A stretch of DNA of 64,000 bases from Bifidobacterium felsineum (GTDB lineage: Bacteria > Actinomycetota > Actinomycetes > Actinomycetales > Bifidobacteriaceae), in the NCBI RefSeq assembly GCF_002802915.1, contig NZ_PEBJ01000001.1, positions 828,082 to 892,081 on the forward strand. The letters run 5' to 3'. Of this stretch, positions 57,126 to 64,000 are shown in pieces. Numbering within the stretch: the stretch's first letter is position 1; the number at the start of each line of letters is the position of its first letter. Position numbers and translations under genes: made by a program. The notes beneath the pieces are model-generated. The model saw only the letters and a list, made by a program, of their open reading frames with translations. It did not search any database and was not told the DNA's origin.

Positions 57126-58297
57126 GCGTTACATTCGCACAAGGATTTACCGCAGCCGGTGTCGAAGCCGGCATCTCCGCGGTCGAAGGCAAGAAGGATT
57201 TGGCACTGGTCGTCAACAACGGCCCGATCGACGCCGCCGCAGGCGTATTCACCTCGAACCGTTTTTGCGCGGCACCGGTGCAGTGGAGTCGAAAGATCGT
57301 GGCGGATGGCCATGTTAAAGCCGTGATCCTGAACTCCGGTGGCGCCAACGCCTGCACTGGTGAGGAAGGCTATGCGCAGTCCAAAGCCACTGCGGAAAAG
57401 GTCGCCGAACTGGTGGATGCCAAGCCGGAAGATGTGGCGGTCTGCTCCACCGGCCTGATTGGTGAGCTGCTGCCGCTCGACCATGTGCTGGACGGTGCCA
57501 CCAAGGCGTATGCCGCACTCGCCGATACCGCCGAAGCCGGTGCCGATGCCTCCCATGCCATTATGACCACCGACACCAAGCCCAAGACGGTCGAACTCAC
57601 CGGATCCAACGGCTGGAAGATCGGCGGCATGGTCAAGGGGTCCGGCATGATTGCCCCGCAGCTGGCCACCATGCTGTGCGTCATCACCACCGATGCCGTG
57701 GTCTCCGCCGGCCAGATGCAGGCGGCACTTACGGTTGCCGCTGAGCACTCCTTCAACCGCATCGATGTGGACGGCTGCATGTCCACCAATGATACGGTTC
57801 TGTTGCTCGCCTCTGGTGCCTCCGGCATCGAACCGGATAAGGATGAGTTCAACAAGCTTGTGCGTGAGGCATGCGCCAGCCTGTCCCGCCAGATCATCGG
57901 CGACGGCGAAGGTGCATCCCACGATATCCGCATCACCGTCACTGGCGCCACCAGCGAAGAGGCGGCTCTGGCCTGCGGCCGTGCAGTCGCGGCGTCCAAC
58001 CTGCTCAAGTGCGCGATTTCCGGCAACGACCCGAACTGGGGCCGTATCGTCAGCTCCCTTGGCACTGTGCCTGAAGACGTGGCTCCGTACGATTCCAACA
58101 AGGTCACTGTGGACGTCAACGGCGTGCGCATCTGCGAGAACGGTGGAGCCGGCCGCGATCGCAGCGAAGTCGATATGACCCCGCGCGAAGTGCACATCGA
58201 CATCGACCTGAACACTGGCTCGGATGCTGAGGCCACTGTGTGGACCGATGACCTGACCCACGAATACGTGCACATCAACGCTGACTACGAAAGCTGA
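57122..58297 (+). CDS. argJ: Ornithine/glutamate N-acetyltransferase
   Basis: A 391-aa enzyme that recycles the acetyl group from N-acetylornithine to glutamate. GSGMIAPQLATMLCVITTDA contains the Ala-Thr-Met-Leu self-cleavage site, whose Thr becomes the N-terminal nucleophile of the beta chain. The GNDPNWGRI motif near 305 completes the active site. Start is a GTG overlapping the argC stop. Whether it also makes N-acetylglutamate from acetyl-CoA (bifunctional) cannot be told; no argA-like gene is visible here. Confidence 0.95.
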   Translation: MSVTFAQGFTAAGVEAGISAVEGKKDLALVVNNGPIDAAAGVFTSNRFCAAPVQWSRKIVADGHVKAVILNSGGANACTGEEGYAQSKATAEKVAELVDAKPEDVAVCSTGLIGELLPLDHVLDGATKAYAALADTAEAGADASHAIMTTDTKPKTVELTGSNGWKIGGMVKGSGMIAPQLATMLCVITTDAVVSAGQMQAALTVAAEHSFNRIDVDGCMSTNDTVLLLASGASGIEPDKDEFNKLVREACASLSRQIIGDGEGASHDIRITVTGATSEEAALACGRAVAASNLLKCAISGNDPNWGRIVSSLGTVPEDVAPYDSNKVTVDVNGVRICENGGAGRDRSEVDMTPREVHIDIDLNTGSDAEATVWTDDLTHEYVHINADYES

Positions 58298-58309
58298 GTA
58301 AAGCTATGC

Positions 58310-58396
58310 GAGGTTGCTGGAGATATTCGTTGTCTGACACACTCAAGGCCGTTCGGCCAAGCTTACGGTCTGACAACGAACATCTCCAGCAACCTC
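58310..58396 (+). promoter_or_regulatory. Long hairpin between argJ and argB
   Basis: Arms 58310-58334 and 58372-58396 form a 25-bp stem with one mismatch (GAGGTTGCTGGAGAT...ATCTCCAGCAACCTC). A smaller GGCC-GTTC-GGCC stem sits in the loop. No T-run follows, so it may stabilise or process the mRNA rather than end it. Confidence 0.65.
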
Positions 58397-58433
58397 TTAC
58401 CTATGGCATATGTGAGGGGAAATAAATAGATTT

Positions 58434-59390
58434 ATGGCTACGGAATTAAAGGGACCTGGGTTCCATTTTGACGTGCACACGGATTTGCGCGCCGACCAGA
58501 AAGCGGAAGTGCTGATCGAAGCATTGCCGTGGTTGGAGGAGTTCGCCGGCCAGCGCATTGTGGTCAAATATGGTGGTAACGCCATGGTGGATGAGCACTT
58601 GAAGCAGTGCTTCGCCGAAGATATGGTGTTCCTGCGCCAGGTGGGCATTCACCCGATTGTGGTGCACGGTGGCGGCCCGCAGATCTCCCACATGTTGAAA
58701 GCTCTGGGCATCAAATCCGAATTCAAGGGTGGCCTGCGCGTCACGACTCCTGAAGCAATGGATGTGGTGCGCATGGTGTTGACCGGTAAGGTTTCCCGCG
58801 AACTGGTGGGCCTGATCAATGCACATGGCCCGCTCGCCGTGGGACTTTCCGGTGAGGATGGCGGCCTGTTCTCCGCTCATCAGCGCAAGCCGGTGATCGA
58901 TGGCACCCCAACGGATATCGGTCTGGTCGGTGATGTGGTGTCCGTGGATGCCTCCGCGGTGGAGGATCTGGTTGCCGCCGGTCGTATTCCGGTGGTTTCC
59001 TCAGTGGCTCCGAACGAGGACGATGCCACTGAGGTATTGAACGTGAACGCCGATTCCGCTGCCGCCGCATTGGCCGCCGCGGTAGGCGCCCACAAGCTGG
59101 TGATTCTGACGGACGTGGATGGCCTGTACGCCGACTGGCCGGATAAGAATTCATTGATCGGCCGTATCGGTGTGGAGAATCTGCGCGATATGTTGCCGGA
59201 TCTGGAATCCGGTATGCGCCCGAAGATGGAAGCCTGTGTGCGTGCCCTTGACGGTGGTGTGCCCCAGGCCCATATCATCGACGGTCGCAAGCCGCACTCC
59301 ATTTTGAACGAGATATTTACTTCCGCGGGTATCGGCACCATGGTCGTGCCTGAGGACGGACTGGAAATGAGGAGTTCCTATGTCTACTGA
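58434..59390 (+). CDS. argB: Acetylglutamate kinase
   Basis: A 318-aa amino acid kinase that phosphorylates N-acetylglutamate, the usual feedback-controlled step. Seen are [15 protein letters not shown] (ATP-binding Lys and glycines), [14 protein letters not shown] (substrate loop) and [19 protein letters not shown] (phosphate site). The N-terminal extension [20 protein letters not shown] resembles the helix needed for arginine-sensitive hexamers, so feedback inhibition is likely. GAGGGGAAA precedes the ATG. Overlaps argD by 11 bp. Confidence 0.95.
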   Translation: MATELKGPGFHFDVHTDLRADQKAEVLIEALPWLEEFAGQRIVVKYGGNAMVDEHLKQCFAEDMVFLRQVGIHPIVVHGGGPQISHMLKALGIKSEFKGGLRVTTPEAMDVVRMVLTGKVSRELVGLINAHGPLAVGLSGEDGGLFSAHQRKPVIDGTPTDIGLVGDVVSVDASAVEDLVAAGRIPVVSSVAPNEDDATEVLNVNADSAAAALAAAVGAHKLVILTDVDGLYADWPDKNSLIGRIGVENLRDMLPDLESGMRPKMEACVRALDGGVPQAHIIDGRKPHSILNEIFTSAGIGTMVVPEDGLEMRSSYVY

Positions 59391-60675
59391 AGCAACGGAA
59401 ACACTGGGTGCGGAAGATAGCAAATGGCTGGGGGAGTACGCCCAGGTCCATATGAATGTGTTCGGCACTCCGCTGCGTGTGATGGACCACGGCCAAGGTG
59501 CTCATCTCTGGGATGTCGACGGCAATGAATACCTCGATTTCCTGGCGGGCATCGCCGTCAATTCGCTGGGATACGCGCATCCCAAATGGGTTAAGGCCGT
59601 TTCTGAGCAAGCCGGGAAGATGGCTCATATCAGCAACTACTTCGCTTCCGAGCCGCAGATCGAGCTCGCGGCGAAGCTGGTCAAGCTTGCCGGCGCCCCT
59701 GAGGGGTCCAAGGTCTACTTCGGCAATTCCGGTGCCGAAGGCAATGAGGCGGCGTTGAAGCTTGCCAAGCTGTATGGCCGCACGCTGCCGGGCGCCCTGC
59801 CGTCGGTCGGCGGCAAGCCGGCTCGTATCATCGCAATGACCCAAGGATTCCATGGCCGTACGATGGGTGCGCTTTCCGCCACATGGAAGCCGAACATCCG
59901 CAAGCCATATGATCCGCTGGTGCCGAATATCGAATTCGTGCGCCCCGGCGACAAATTCGCGTTGCATGATGCGTTCGCGCAAACCGGTCTCGGCCATTAC
60001 GGTAAGGGCCCTGTGGCCGCGGTGATTCTTGAGCTCATCCAAGGTGAGGCAGGCGTCAAGCCTGTGGGCGCTGACTATGTGAAGTTCGTGCGTGAGATGT
60101 GCGACATCAACCATGCGCTGCTCATCATCGACGAAGTGCAGACCGGCATGGGCCGCACCGGTTCCTGGTTCGCATTCCAGAACGAGGAACTTTCCGGTGG
60201 CGTGACCCCGGACATGATCACCTTCGCCAAAGGTGTGGCCGGCGGCTTCCCGATGGGTGGCATGATTGCCTTCGGCGCCAAGCTCGCATCGCTGTTCACC
60301 CCGGGTTCTCACGGTTCCACATTCGCCGGCAATCCGCTAGGCGCTGCGGCAGGTCTTGCCACCATCGGTGTGATCGAGGAGGAAAACCTTGTGGCGAACG
60401 CCGAAGAGCGCGGCAAGCAGCTGCGCGAAGGCATTATGGCCACCGGCAATCCGCTCTATGTATCCGTACGCGGCAGTGGCTTGCTTGATGCCGTGGAACT
60501 GAAGCATCCGTGTGCCCATGCGGTAATGAACTATTGCTTGGAACACGGACTGATCGTGAACGCCGTGGCGCCGGATGCCCTGCGTTTCGCACCACCGCTG
60601 ATCGTCACCGCCGAAGACGTCGACAAGGCTCTGGCCGTGCTGAAGAGCGTCCCCGCCGACTTGCCCAACGACTGA
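59380..60675 (+). CDS. argD: Acetylornithine aminotransferase
   Basis: A 431-aa class III PLP aminotransferase. Marks include [44 protein letters not shown] and the Schiff-base Lys in [15 protein letters not shown], then [13 protein letters not shown]. The GAGGAG ribosome binding site lies inside the end of argB. Length slightly above the usual 400 because of an N-terminal extension. Confidence 0.95.
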   Translation: MSTEATETLGAEDSKWLGEYAQVHMNVFGTPLRVMDHGQGAHLWDVDGNEYLDFLAGIAVNSLGYAHPKWVKAVSEQAGKMAHISNYFASEPQIELAAKLVKLAGAPEGSKVYFGNSGAEGNEAALKLAKLYGRTLPGALPSVGGKPARIIAMTQGFHGRTMGALSATWKPNIRKPYDPLVPNIEFVRPGDKFALHDAFAQTGLGHYGKGPVAAVILELIQGEAGVKPVGADYVKFVREMCDINHALLIIDEVQTGMGRTGSWFAFQNEELSGGVTPDMITFAKGVAGGFPMGGMIAFGAKLASLFTPGSHGSTFAGNPLGAAAGLATIGVIEEENLVANAEERGKQLREGIMATGNPLYVSVRGSGLLDAVELKHPCAHAVMNYCLEHGLIVNAVAPDALRFAPPLIVTAEDVDKALAVLKSVPADLPND

Positions 60676-60713
60676 TTAGAGGAAAGCCGTAACGGTATTT
60701 GATTTTTCCCTCC

Positions 60714-60759
60714 AGCTCCCTCTGTGAGGGAGCTGTCAGCAGAGCTGACTGAGGGGAGT
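60714..60759 (+). repeat. GCTCCCTCTG double-hairpin repeat, copy 4
   Basis: AGCTCCCTCTGTGAGGGAGC forms a perfect 8-bp hairpin 1, and GTCAGCAGAGCTGAC forms hairpin 2, followed by TGAGGGGAGT. It splits argD from argF within the arginine cluster. Confidence 0.72.
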
Positions 60760-60790
60760 CCCCACGTTACCCGTAATAAAGGAGACCAAT

Positions 60791-61756
60791 ATGACCCCAG
60801 AACTTCGCCACATGCTGCGCGATGATGACCTCAGCCATGAGGAGCAGAAGCAGGTTTTGGAACTTGCCATCAAATTCCATCATGACCGTTTCTACAAGCA
60901 GCCGTTCGCTGGTCCGCAGGCCGTCGCCGTGCTGTTCGACAAGCCATCCACCCGTACCCGTTCCAGCTTCTCCATTGGTGTAGCCGAATTGGGCGGATAC
61001 CCGCTGGTCATCGACAAGTCCGGCTCACAGCTGGGCCGTGGCGAGCCGGTTGCCGACACCGCTCGCGTACTCGACCGTATGGCCTACGGCGTGGTGTGGC
61101 GCACCTTCGGCCAGGATCGTGTGGAGGAAATGGCCAAATACTCCACCCATCCGGTGATCAACGCCCTGACCGATGACTTCCACCCCTGCCAGATCTTGGC
61201 GGACTTCCAGACCATCGCCGAGCATCGCGGTGGCGTGGAGAACCTGAAGAACCAGACCATCGCTTATGTGGGTGATGCCGCCAACAACATGTCCAACTCC
61301 TACCTGCTTGGCGGTGCTGTGGCTGGTATGAACGTGCGTGTGGCTGGCCCGCAGGGTTACCTGCCGCGTCCGGACATCGTGGCCGACGCCGAGCGTATCG
61401 CTGCGGAAAACGGTGGCTCCATTCTCGTTACCACTGACGCCAAGGAAGCCGTGAAGGATGCCGACTGCGTGTTCACCGACACCTGGGTTTCGATGGGCGA
61501 GGAGGCCGAATACGCAATCCGTTCCAAGCCGTTCTGGAACTATCAGGTCAACGCTGAACTTATGGCGCTCGCCAAGCCGGACGCGCTGTTCCAGCACTGC
61601 CTGCCCGCCTACCGAGGCAAGGAAGTCACCGCCGAGGTGATCGACGGCCCTCAGTCCGTGGTGTGGGATGAGGCCGAGAACCGTCTGCACGCCCAGAAGG
61701 CGCTGATGACGTGGCTGGCCGGCAAGGCTCGTGGAGACGAAAGCCTGCTGGCATGA
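60791..61756 (+). CDS. argF: Ornithine carbamoyltransferase
   Basis: A 321-aa enzyme forming citrulline from ornithine and carbamoyl phosphate. The carbamoyl-phosphate loop [11 protein letters not shown], the [12 protein letters not shown] motif, SMGEEAEY and the ornithine-binding [10 protein letters not shown] are all intact. AAAGGAG precedes the ATG. The stop overlaps the argR start by 4 bp. Confidence 0.95.
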   Translation: MTPELRHMLRDDDLSHEEQKQVLELAIKFHHDRFYKQPFAGPQAVAVLFDKPSTRTRSSFSIGVAELGGYPLVIDKSGSQLGRGEPVADTARVLDRMAYGVVWRTFGQDRVEEMAKYSTHPVINALTDDFHPCQILADFQTIAEHRGGVENLKNQTIAYVGDAANNMSNSYLLGGAVAGMNVRVAGPQGYLPRPDIVADAERIAAENGGSILVTTDAKEAVKDADCVFTDTWVSMGEEAEYAIRSKPFWNYQVNAELMALAKPDALFQHCLPAYRGKEVTAEVIDGPQSVVWDEAENRLHAQKALMTWLAGKARGDESLLA

Positions 61757-62268
61757 GCGAAACCTCTCCGTCGTTGCAGCGGCCCGCCACCAGGGCCGCT
61801 CGACTGAGCGCCATCGAACAGGCGCTGGCCACGCATATCGTCACATCGCAATCGCAATTGTCCAAAATCCTGATCGATGAGGGCATTGTGGTGACTCAGG
61901 CGACACTGAGCCGTGATTTGGACGAGATGCATGCCGTCAAGACGCGTCTCAAGGATGGCACGGTGGCCTACGCGGTTGAGCATGGCGTGACCGCGGGCGA
62001 AGGCGAGCCCGTTGTCGGGGAGCGGTCTGAAGCACAGATGTCTCGCGTACTGAGCGGTCTGGTCACTTCGGTGGCCGCCGCCCGTAACCTCATCGTGGTG
62101 CACACGCCTTCCGGAGCCGCACAATACGTGGCATCCGTAGTGGATAAGCAGCCGATTGACGGTGTGCTCGGCACCATCGCCGGAGACGATACGGTACTGG
62201 TCATCTGTACGGATGACGACACCGCCGCCACCCGAGCCGACTGGCTCCTAGCCCTCGCCTCCAAATAA
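61753..62268 (+). CDS. argR: Arginine repressor ArgR
   Basis: A 171-aa transcription factor. The winged helix-turn-helix (about 18-85) includes [21 protein letters not shown] and [14 protein letters not shown]. The C-terminal hexamerisation and arginine-binding domain carries [19 protein letters not shown] with the paired aspartates that bind arginine. It starts at an ATG overlapping the argF stop, so it is made with the genes it controls. It should bind the boxes at 55959 and 62289. Confidence 0.95.
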   Translation: MSETSPSLQRPATRAARLSAIEQALATHIVTSQSQLSKILIDEGIVVTQATLSRDLDEMHAVKTRLKDGTVAYAVEHGVTAGEGEPVVGERSEAQMSRVLSGLVTSVAAARNLIVVHTPSGAAQYVASVVDKQPIDGVLGTIAGDDTVLVICTDDDTAATRADWLLALASK

Positions 62269-62288
62269 CGCATTTCCCAACACGCCCA

Positions 62289-62324
62289 TGCATAAATATG
62301 CATAACTCTGTATATAATTGCATT
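62289..62324. promoter_or_regulatory. Pair of ArgR operator boxes before argG
   Basis: TGCATAAATATGCATA (62289-62304) and TGTATATAATTGCATT (62309-62324), 20 bp apart like the pair before argC. argG therefore has its own ArgR-controlled promoter. Confidence 0.85.
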
Positions 62325-62358
62325 CAGTTTGTTTTTGATTGTTTAGGAAAGGGAATCA

Positions 62359-63597
62359 ATGGCAGATAACAAGCGCATTGTTCTGGCCTATTCCGGTGGT
62401 CTCGATACCTCCGTCGCCATCTCGTACCTGAAGGAGCGCACCGGCAAGGATGTCGTCGCCGTGTCCCTCGATGTCGGTCAGGGCGGCGAAAGCCTGGAGA
62501 CCATCAAGCAGCGCGCCCTCGCCTGCGGCGCTGTGGAATCCTACGTGGTGGACGCCCGTGACGAGTTCGCCAACGAGTACTGCATGAAGGCCCTGAAGGC
62601 CAACGCCATGTACGAAGGCGTGTACCCGCTGGTCTCCGCCATCTCCCGCCCGCTGATCTCCAAGCACCTTGTGCGTGCCGCCCACCAGTTCGGTGCCGAC
62701 ACCATTTCCCACGGCTGCACCGGCAAGGGCAACGACCAGGTTCGTTTCGAGGTGTCCATCGCCGCCATCGACCCGACCCTGAAGGCCATCAGCCCGATTC
62801 GCGATCTCGCCCTGACCCGTGACGTGGAAATCGCGTTCGCCAAGGAGCACAAGCTGCCGATTACCCAGACCAAGAAGTCTCCGTACTCCATCGATCAGAA
62901 CGTGTGGGGTCGCGCCATCGAGACCGGTTTCCTCGAGGATCCGTGGAACGGTCCGACCAAGGACTGCTACTCCTACACCGACGATCCGGCCTTCCCGCCG
63001 GTCGAAGATGAAGTGGTCATCGAATTCAAGCAGGGCATTCCGGTCAAGATTGACGGCCGCGACGTCACCCCGCTGCAGGCCATCGAAGAGATGAACCGCC
63101 GCGCAGGCGCCCAGGGCATCGGCCGTATCGATCTGATTGAGGATCGTCTGGTCGGCATCAAGTCCCGCGAGCTCTACGAGGCTCCGGGTGCCGTGGCGCT
63201 GATCACCGCCCATCAGGAACTCGAAAACTGCTGCCTCGAGCGCGAACAGCACCGCATCAAGCGCGATATCGACAAGCGTTGGGCCGAGCTGGTCTACGAT
63301 GCGCAGTGGTTCTCCCCGGCAACCCAGTCCCTGAACGCCTTCATCGAAGACACTCAGAAGTACGTCTCCGGTGAGATTCGCATGACCCTGCATGGTGGCC
63401 GTGCCGTGGTGACCGGTCGTCGTTCCGATTCCTCGCTGTACGACTACAAGCTTGCCACCTACGATTCCGGCGACAGCTTCGATTCCAAGTCCTCCAACGG
63501 CTTCATCGACATCTACGGCCTGCCGTCCCGCGTGGCTGCAGCCCGCGACGTGAAGTTCGGCAACGGCATCGAAGTCCCCACCAACACCGTGGAGTAA
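62359..63597 (+). CDS. argG: Argininosuccinate synthase
   Basis: A 412-aa ATP-dependent enzyme joining citrulline and aspartate. The N-type PP-loop [14 protein letters not shown], the [14 protein letters not shown] motif and [15 protein letters not shown] are intact. GAAAGGGAA precedes the ATG. argH normally follows in bifidobacteria, but the downstream DNA here is an HsdS-like fragment instead. Confidence 0.96.
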   Translation: MADNKRIVLAYSGGLDTSVAISYLKERTGKDVVAVSLDVGQGGESLETIKQRALACGAVESYVVDARDEFANEYCMKALKANAMYEGVYPLVSAISRPLISKHLVRAAHQFGADTISHGCTGKGNDQVRFEVSIAAIDPTLKAISPIRDLALTRDVEIAFAKEHKLPITQTKKSPYSIDQNVWGRAIETGFLEDPWNGPTKDCYSYTDDPAFPPVEDEVVIEFKQGIPVKIDGRDVTPLQAIEEMNRRAGAQGIGRIDLIEDRLVGIKSRELYEAPGAVALITAHQELENCCLEREQHRIKRDIDKRWAELVYDAQWFSPATQSLNAFIEDTQKYVSGEIRMTLHGGRAVVTGRRSDSSLYDYKLATYDSGDSFDSKSSNGFIDIYGLPSRVAAARDVKFGNGIEVPTNTVE

Positions 63598-63624
63598 TTC
63601 GAGCTTTATAGCTGAGCCTGACAT

Positions 63625-63652
63625 GAAGCCCCTTCCAGATGGAAGGGGCTTC
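63625..63652 (+). terminator. Hairpin after argG
   Basis: A 12-bp perfect stem (GAAGCCCCTTCC AGAT GGAAGGGGCTTC). No T-run follows, yet it is well placed to end the argG transcript. Confidence 0.7.
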
Positions 63653-63716
63653 GTCGTATGTGCGGGTGTACCGGTATCCCTAGTTGGTACAACATCACAA
63701 TTTAGGAGTAACCGGT

Positions 63717-63791
63717 ATGTCGTACCAAACGATTTTGGCACAATCGGCACGCGGATGCGGAATCGTGGGAATGCGCCAACGAAATCCTTGA
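63717..63791 (+). pseudogene. Short 24-codon frame with a good ribosome binding site, possibly a broken gene start
   Basis: TTTAGGAG lies 8 nt before the ATG at 63717. The frame MSYQTILAQSARGCGIVGMR ends at a TGA at 63789-63791. It is in the same frame as the HsdS-like stretch that opens right after the stop, so it could be the original start region interrupted by a nonsense change. No family match is apparent. Confidence 0.3.
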
Positions 63792-63803
63792 TTTTTCGAT
63801 GAC

Positions 63804-64000
63804 GTGGGATTTCGCACAGCAAAGGAGATTGGCGCAATACCGAGGAACGGCTCAAAACCGCATGTTGTACCATGTGATTCCACTCGGTTCAGGCAGTACC
63901 GCATCACTCGTGCCCCCGCGTCTGCTTGGGAACAGCGTAAGTTGGGTGAACTCGCCGATATCGTTGGGGGTGGTACGCCAGATACAAATAATGCTGATTA
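63804..64000 (+). CDS. hsdS: N-terminal fragment of a type I restriction specificity subunit (HsdS)
   Basis: The frame ends in ASAWEQRKLGELADIVGGG followed by TPDTNNAD at the window edge. WEQRKLGEL...GGGTP is the classical start of the first target-recognition domain of HsdS, which sets the DNA sequence read by a type I restriction-modification enzyme. The only in-frame start after the upstream stop is a GTG at 63804 with no ribosome binding site, so this may be a silent or partial cassette rather than a complete gene. The 197 bp are less G+C-rich than argG. The rest lies outside the window. Confidence 0.6.
   Translation, partial: MGFRTAKEIGAIPRNGSKPHVVPCDSTRFRQYRITRAPASAWEQRKLGELADIVGGGTPDTNNAD

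Noticed and set aside
63695..63907. 70-codon minus-strand frame after argG
   Set aside because: It lies opposite the recognisable HsdS-like frame, has no ribosome binding site and no recognisable motif.

Overview
The window looks like chromosome of Bifidobacterium longum or a very close relative. The evidence is a high G+C actinobacterial codon usage, a complete sugar ABC operon matching the B. longum fructose importer FruEKFG, an arg cluster in the order C-J-B-D-F-R-G, a glnA-DUF4191-lpd neighbourhood typical of Actinobacteria, and several small proteins that I recognise only as bifidobacterial in style. The assignment comes from reading the sequence; no database search was run.

Layout. 1-5.8 kb: tail of an unknown gene, a small hypothetical gene, then fruEKFG with an intercistronic hairpin after the binding-protein gene and an unusual array of four 11-bp-phased repeats upstream. 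6-10.7 kb: a DHA2-type exporter, a 2-hydroxyacid dehydrogenase, a TM2 protein and a CRM-domain RNA-binding protein. 10.8-14.1 kb: a one-polypeptide ECF module (ATPase-ATPase-EcfT) and a RibU-type riboflavin S component under an FMN riboswitch. 14.3-21 kb: glycosyltransferase, nitroreductase, polyphosphate glucokinase, aminotransferase, an odd ABC ATPase and an arylsulfotransferase-like protein. 21-30 kb: a polytopic membrane protein and a 1158-residue soluble protein diverging from a 60-bp spacer, then LigA with a large insertion. 30-31.2 kb: an Mrp-type ATPase.

31.16-34.31 kb is the most unusual part. Three copies of a ~165-168 bp palindromic element with long terminal inverted repeats (A and B direct, C inverted and diverged) bracket two genes of visibly lower G+C: an ABC-F protein whose leader has two mutually exclusive stem-loops, and a protein with a DUF559-like PD-(D/E)XK domain. 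Both genes take their last codons and stop codon from the repeat. This looks like cargo held between MITE-like elements.

34.3-42 kb is housekeeping: a CDF metal transporter, glnA, DUF4191, lpd, DUF3043 and an M20 dipeptidase. 42.3-47 kb encodes a 1559-residue cell-surface protein (beta-helix region, seven Ig-like repeats, LSDTG sorting-like motif). 47.1-50.3 kb is a TPP-riboswitch-controlled ykoEDC thiamine-precursor ECF transporter. 50.5-55.9 kb holds an rRNA/tRNA methyltransferase, pheST and a DUF4190-like protein. 56-63.6 kb is the arginine biosynthesis cluster with paired ArgR boxes before argC and before argG. The window ends not in argH but in what reads as the N-terminal part of a type I restriction specificity subunit (HsdS).

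Two themes run through the window. First, about ten genes have a TANNNT -10-like hexamer 6-8 nt before the start codon and no Shine-Dalgarno, which suggests leaderless mRNAs. Second, a repeat with a CTCCCTCTGTGAGGGAG core and a second hairpin occurs in three good copies and one degenerate copy between genes.
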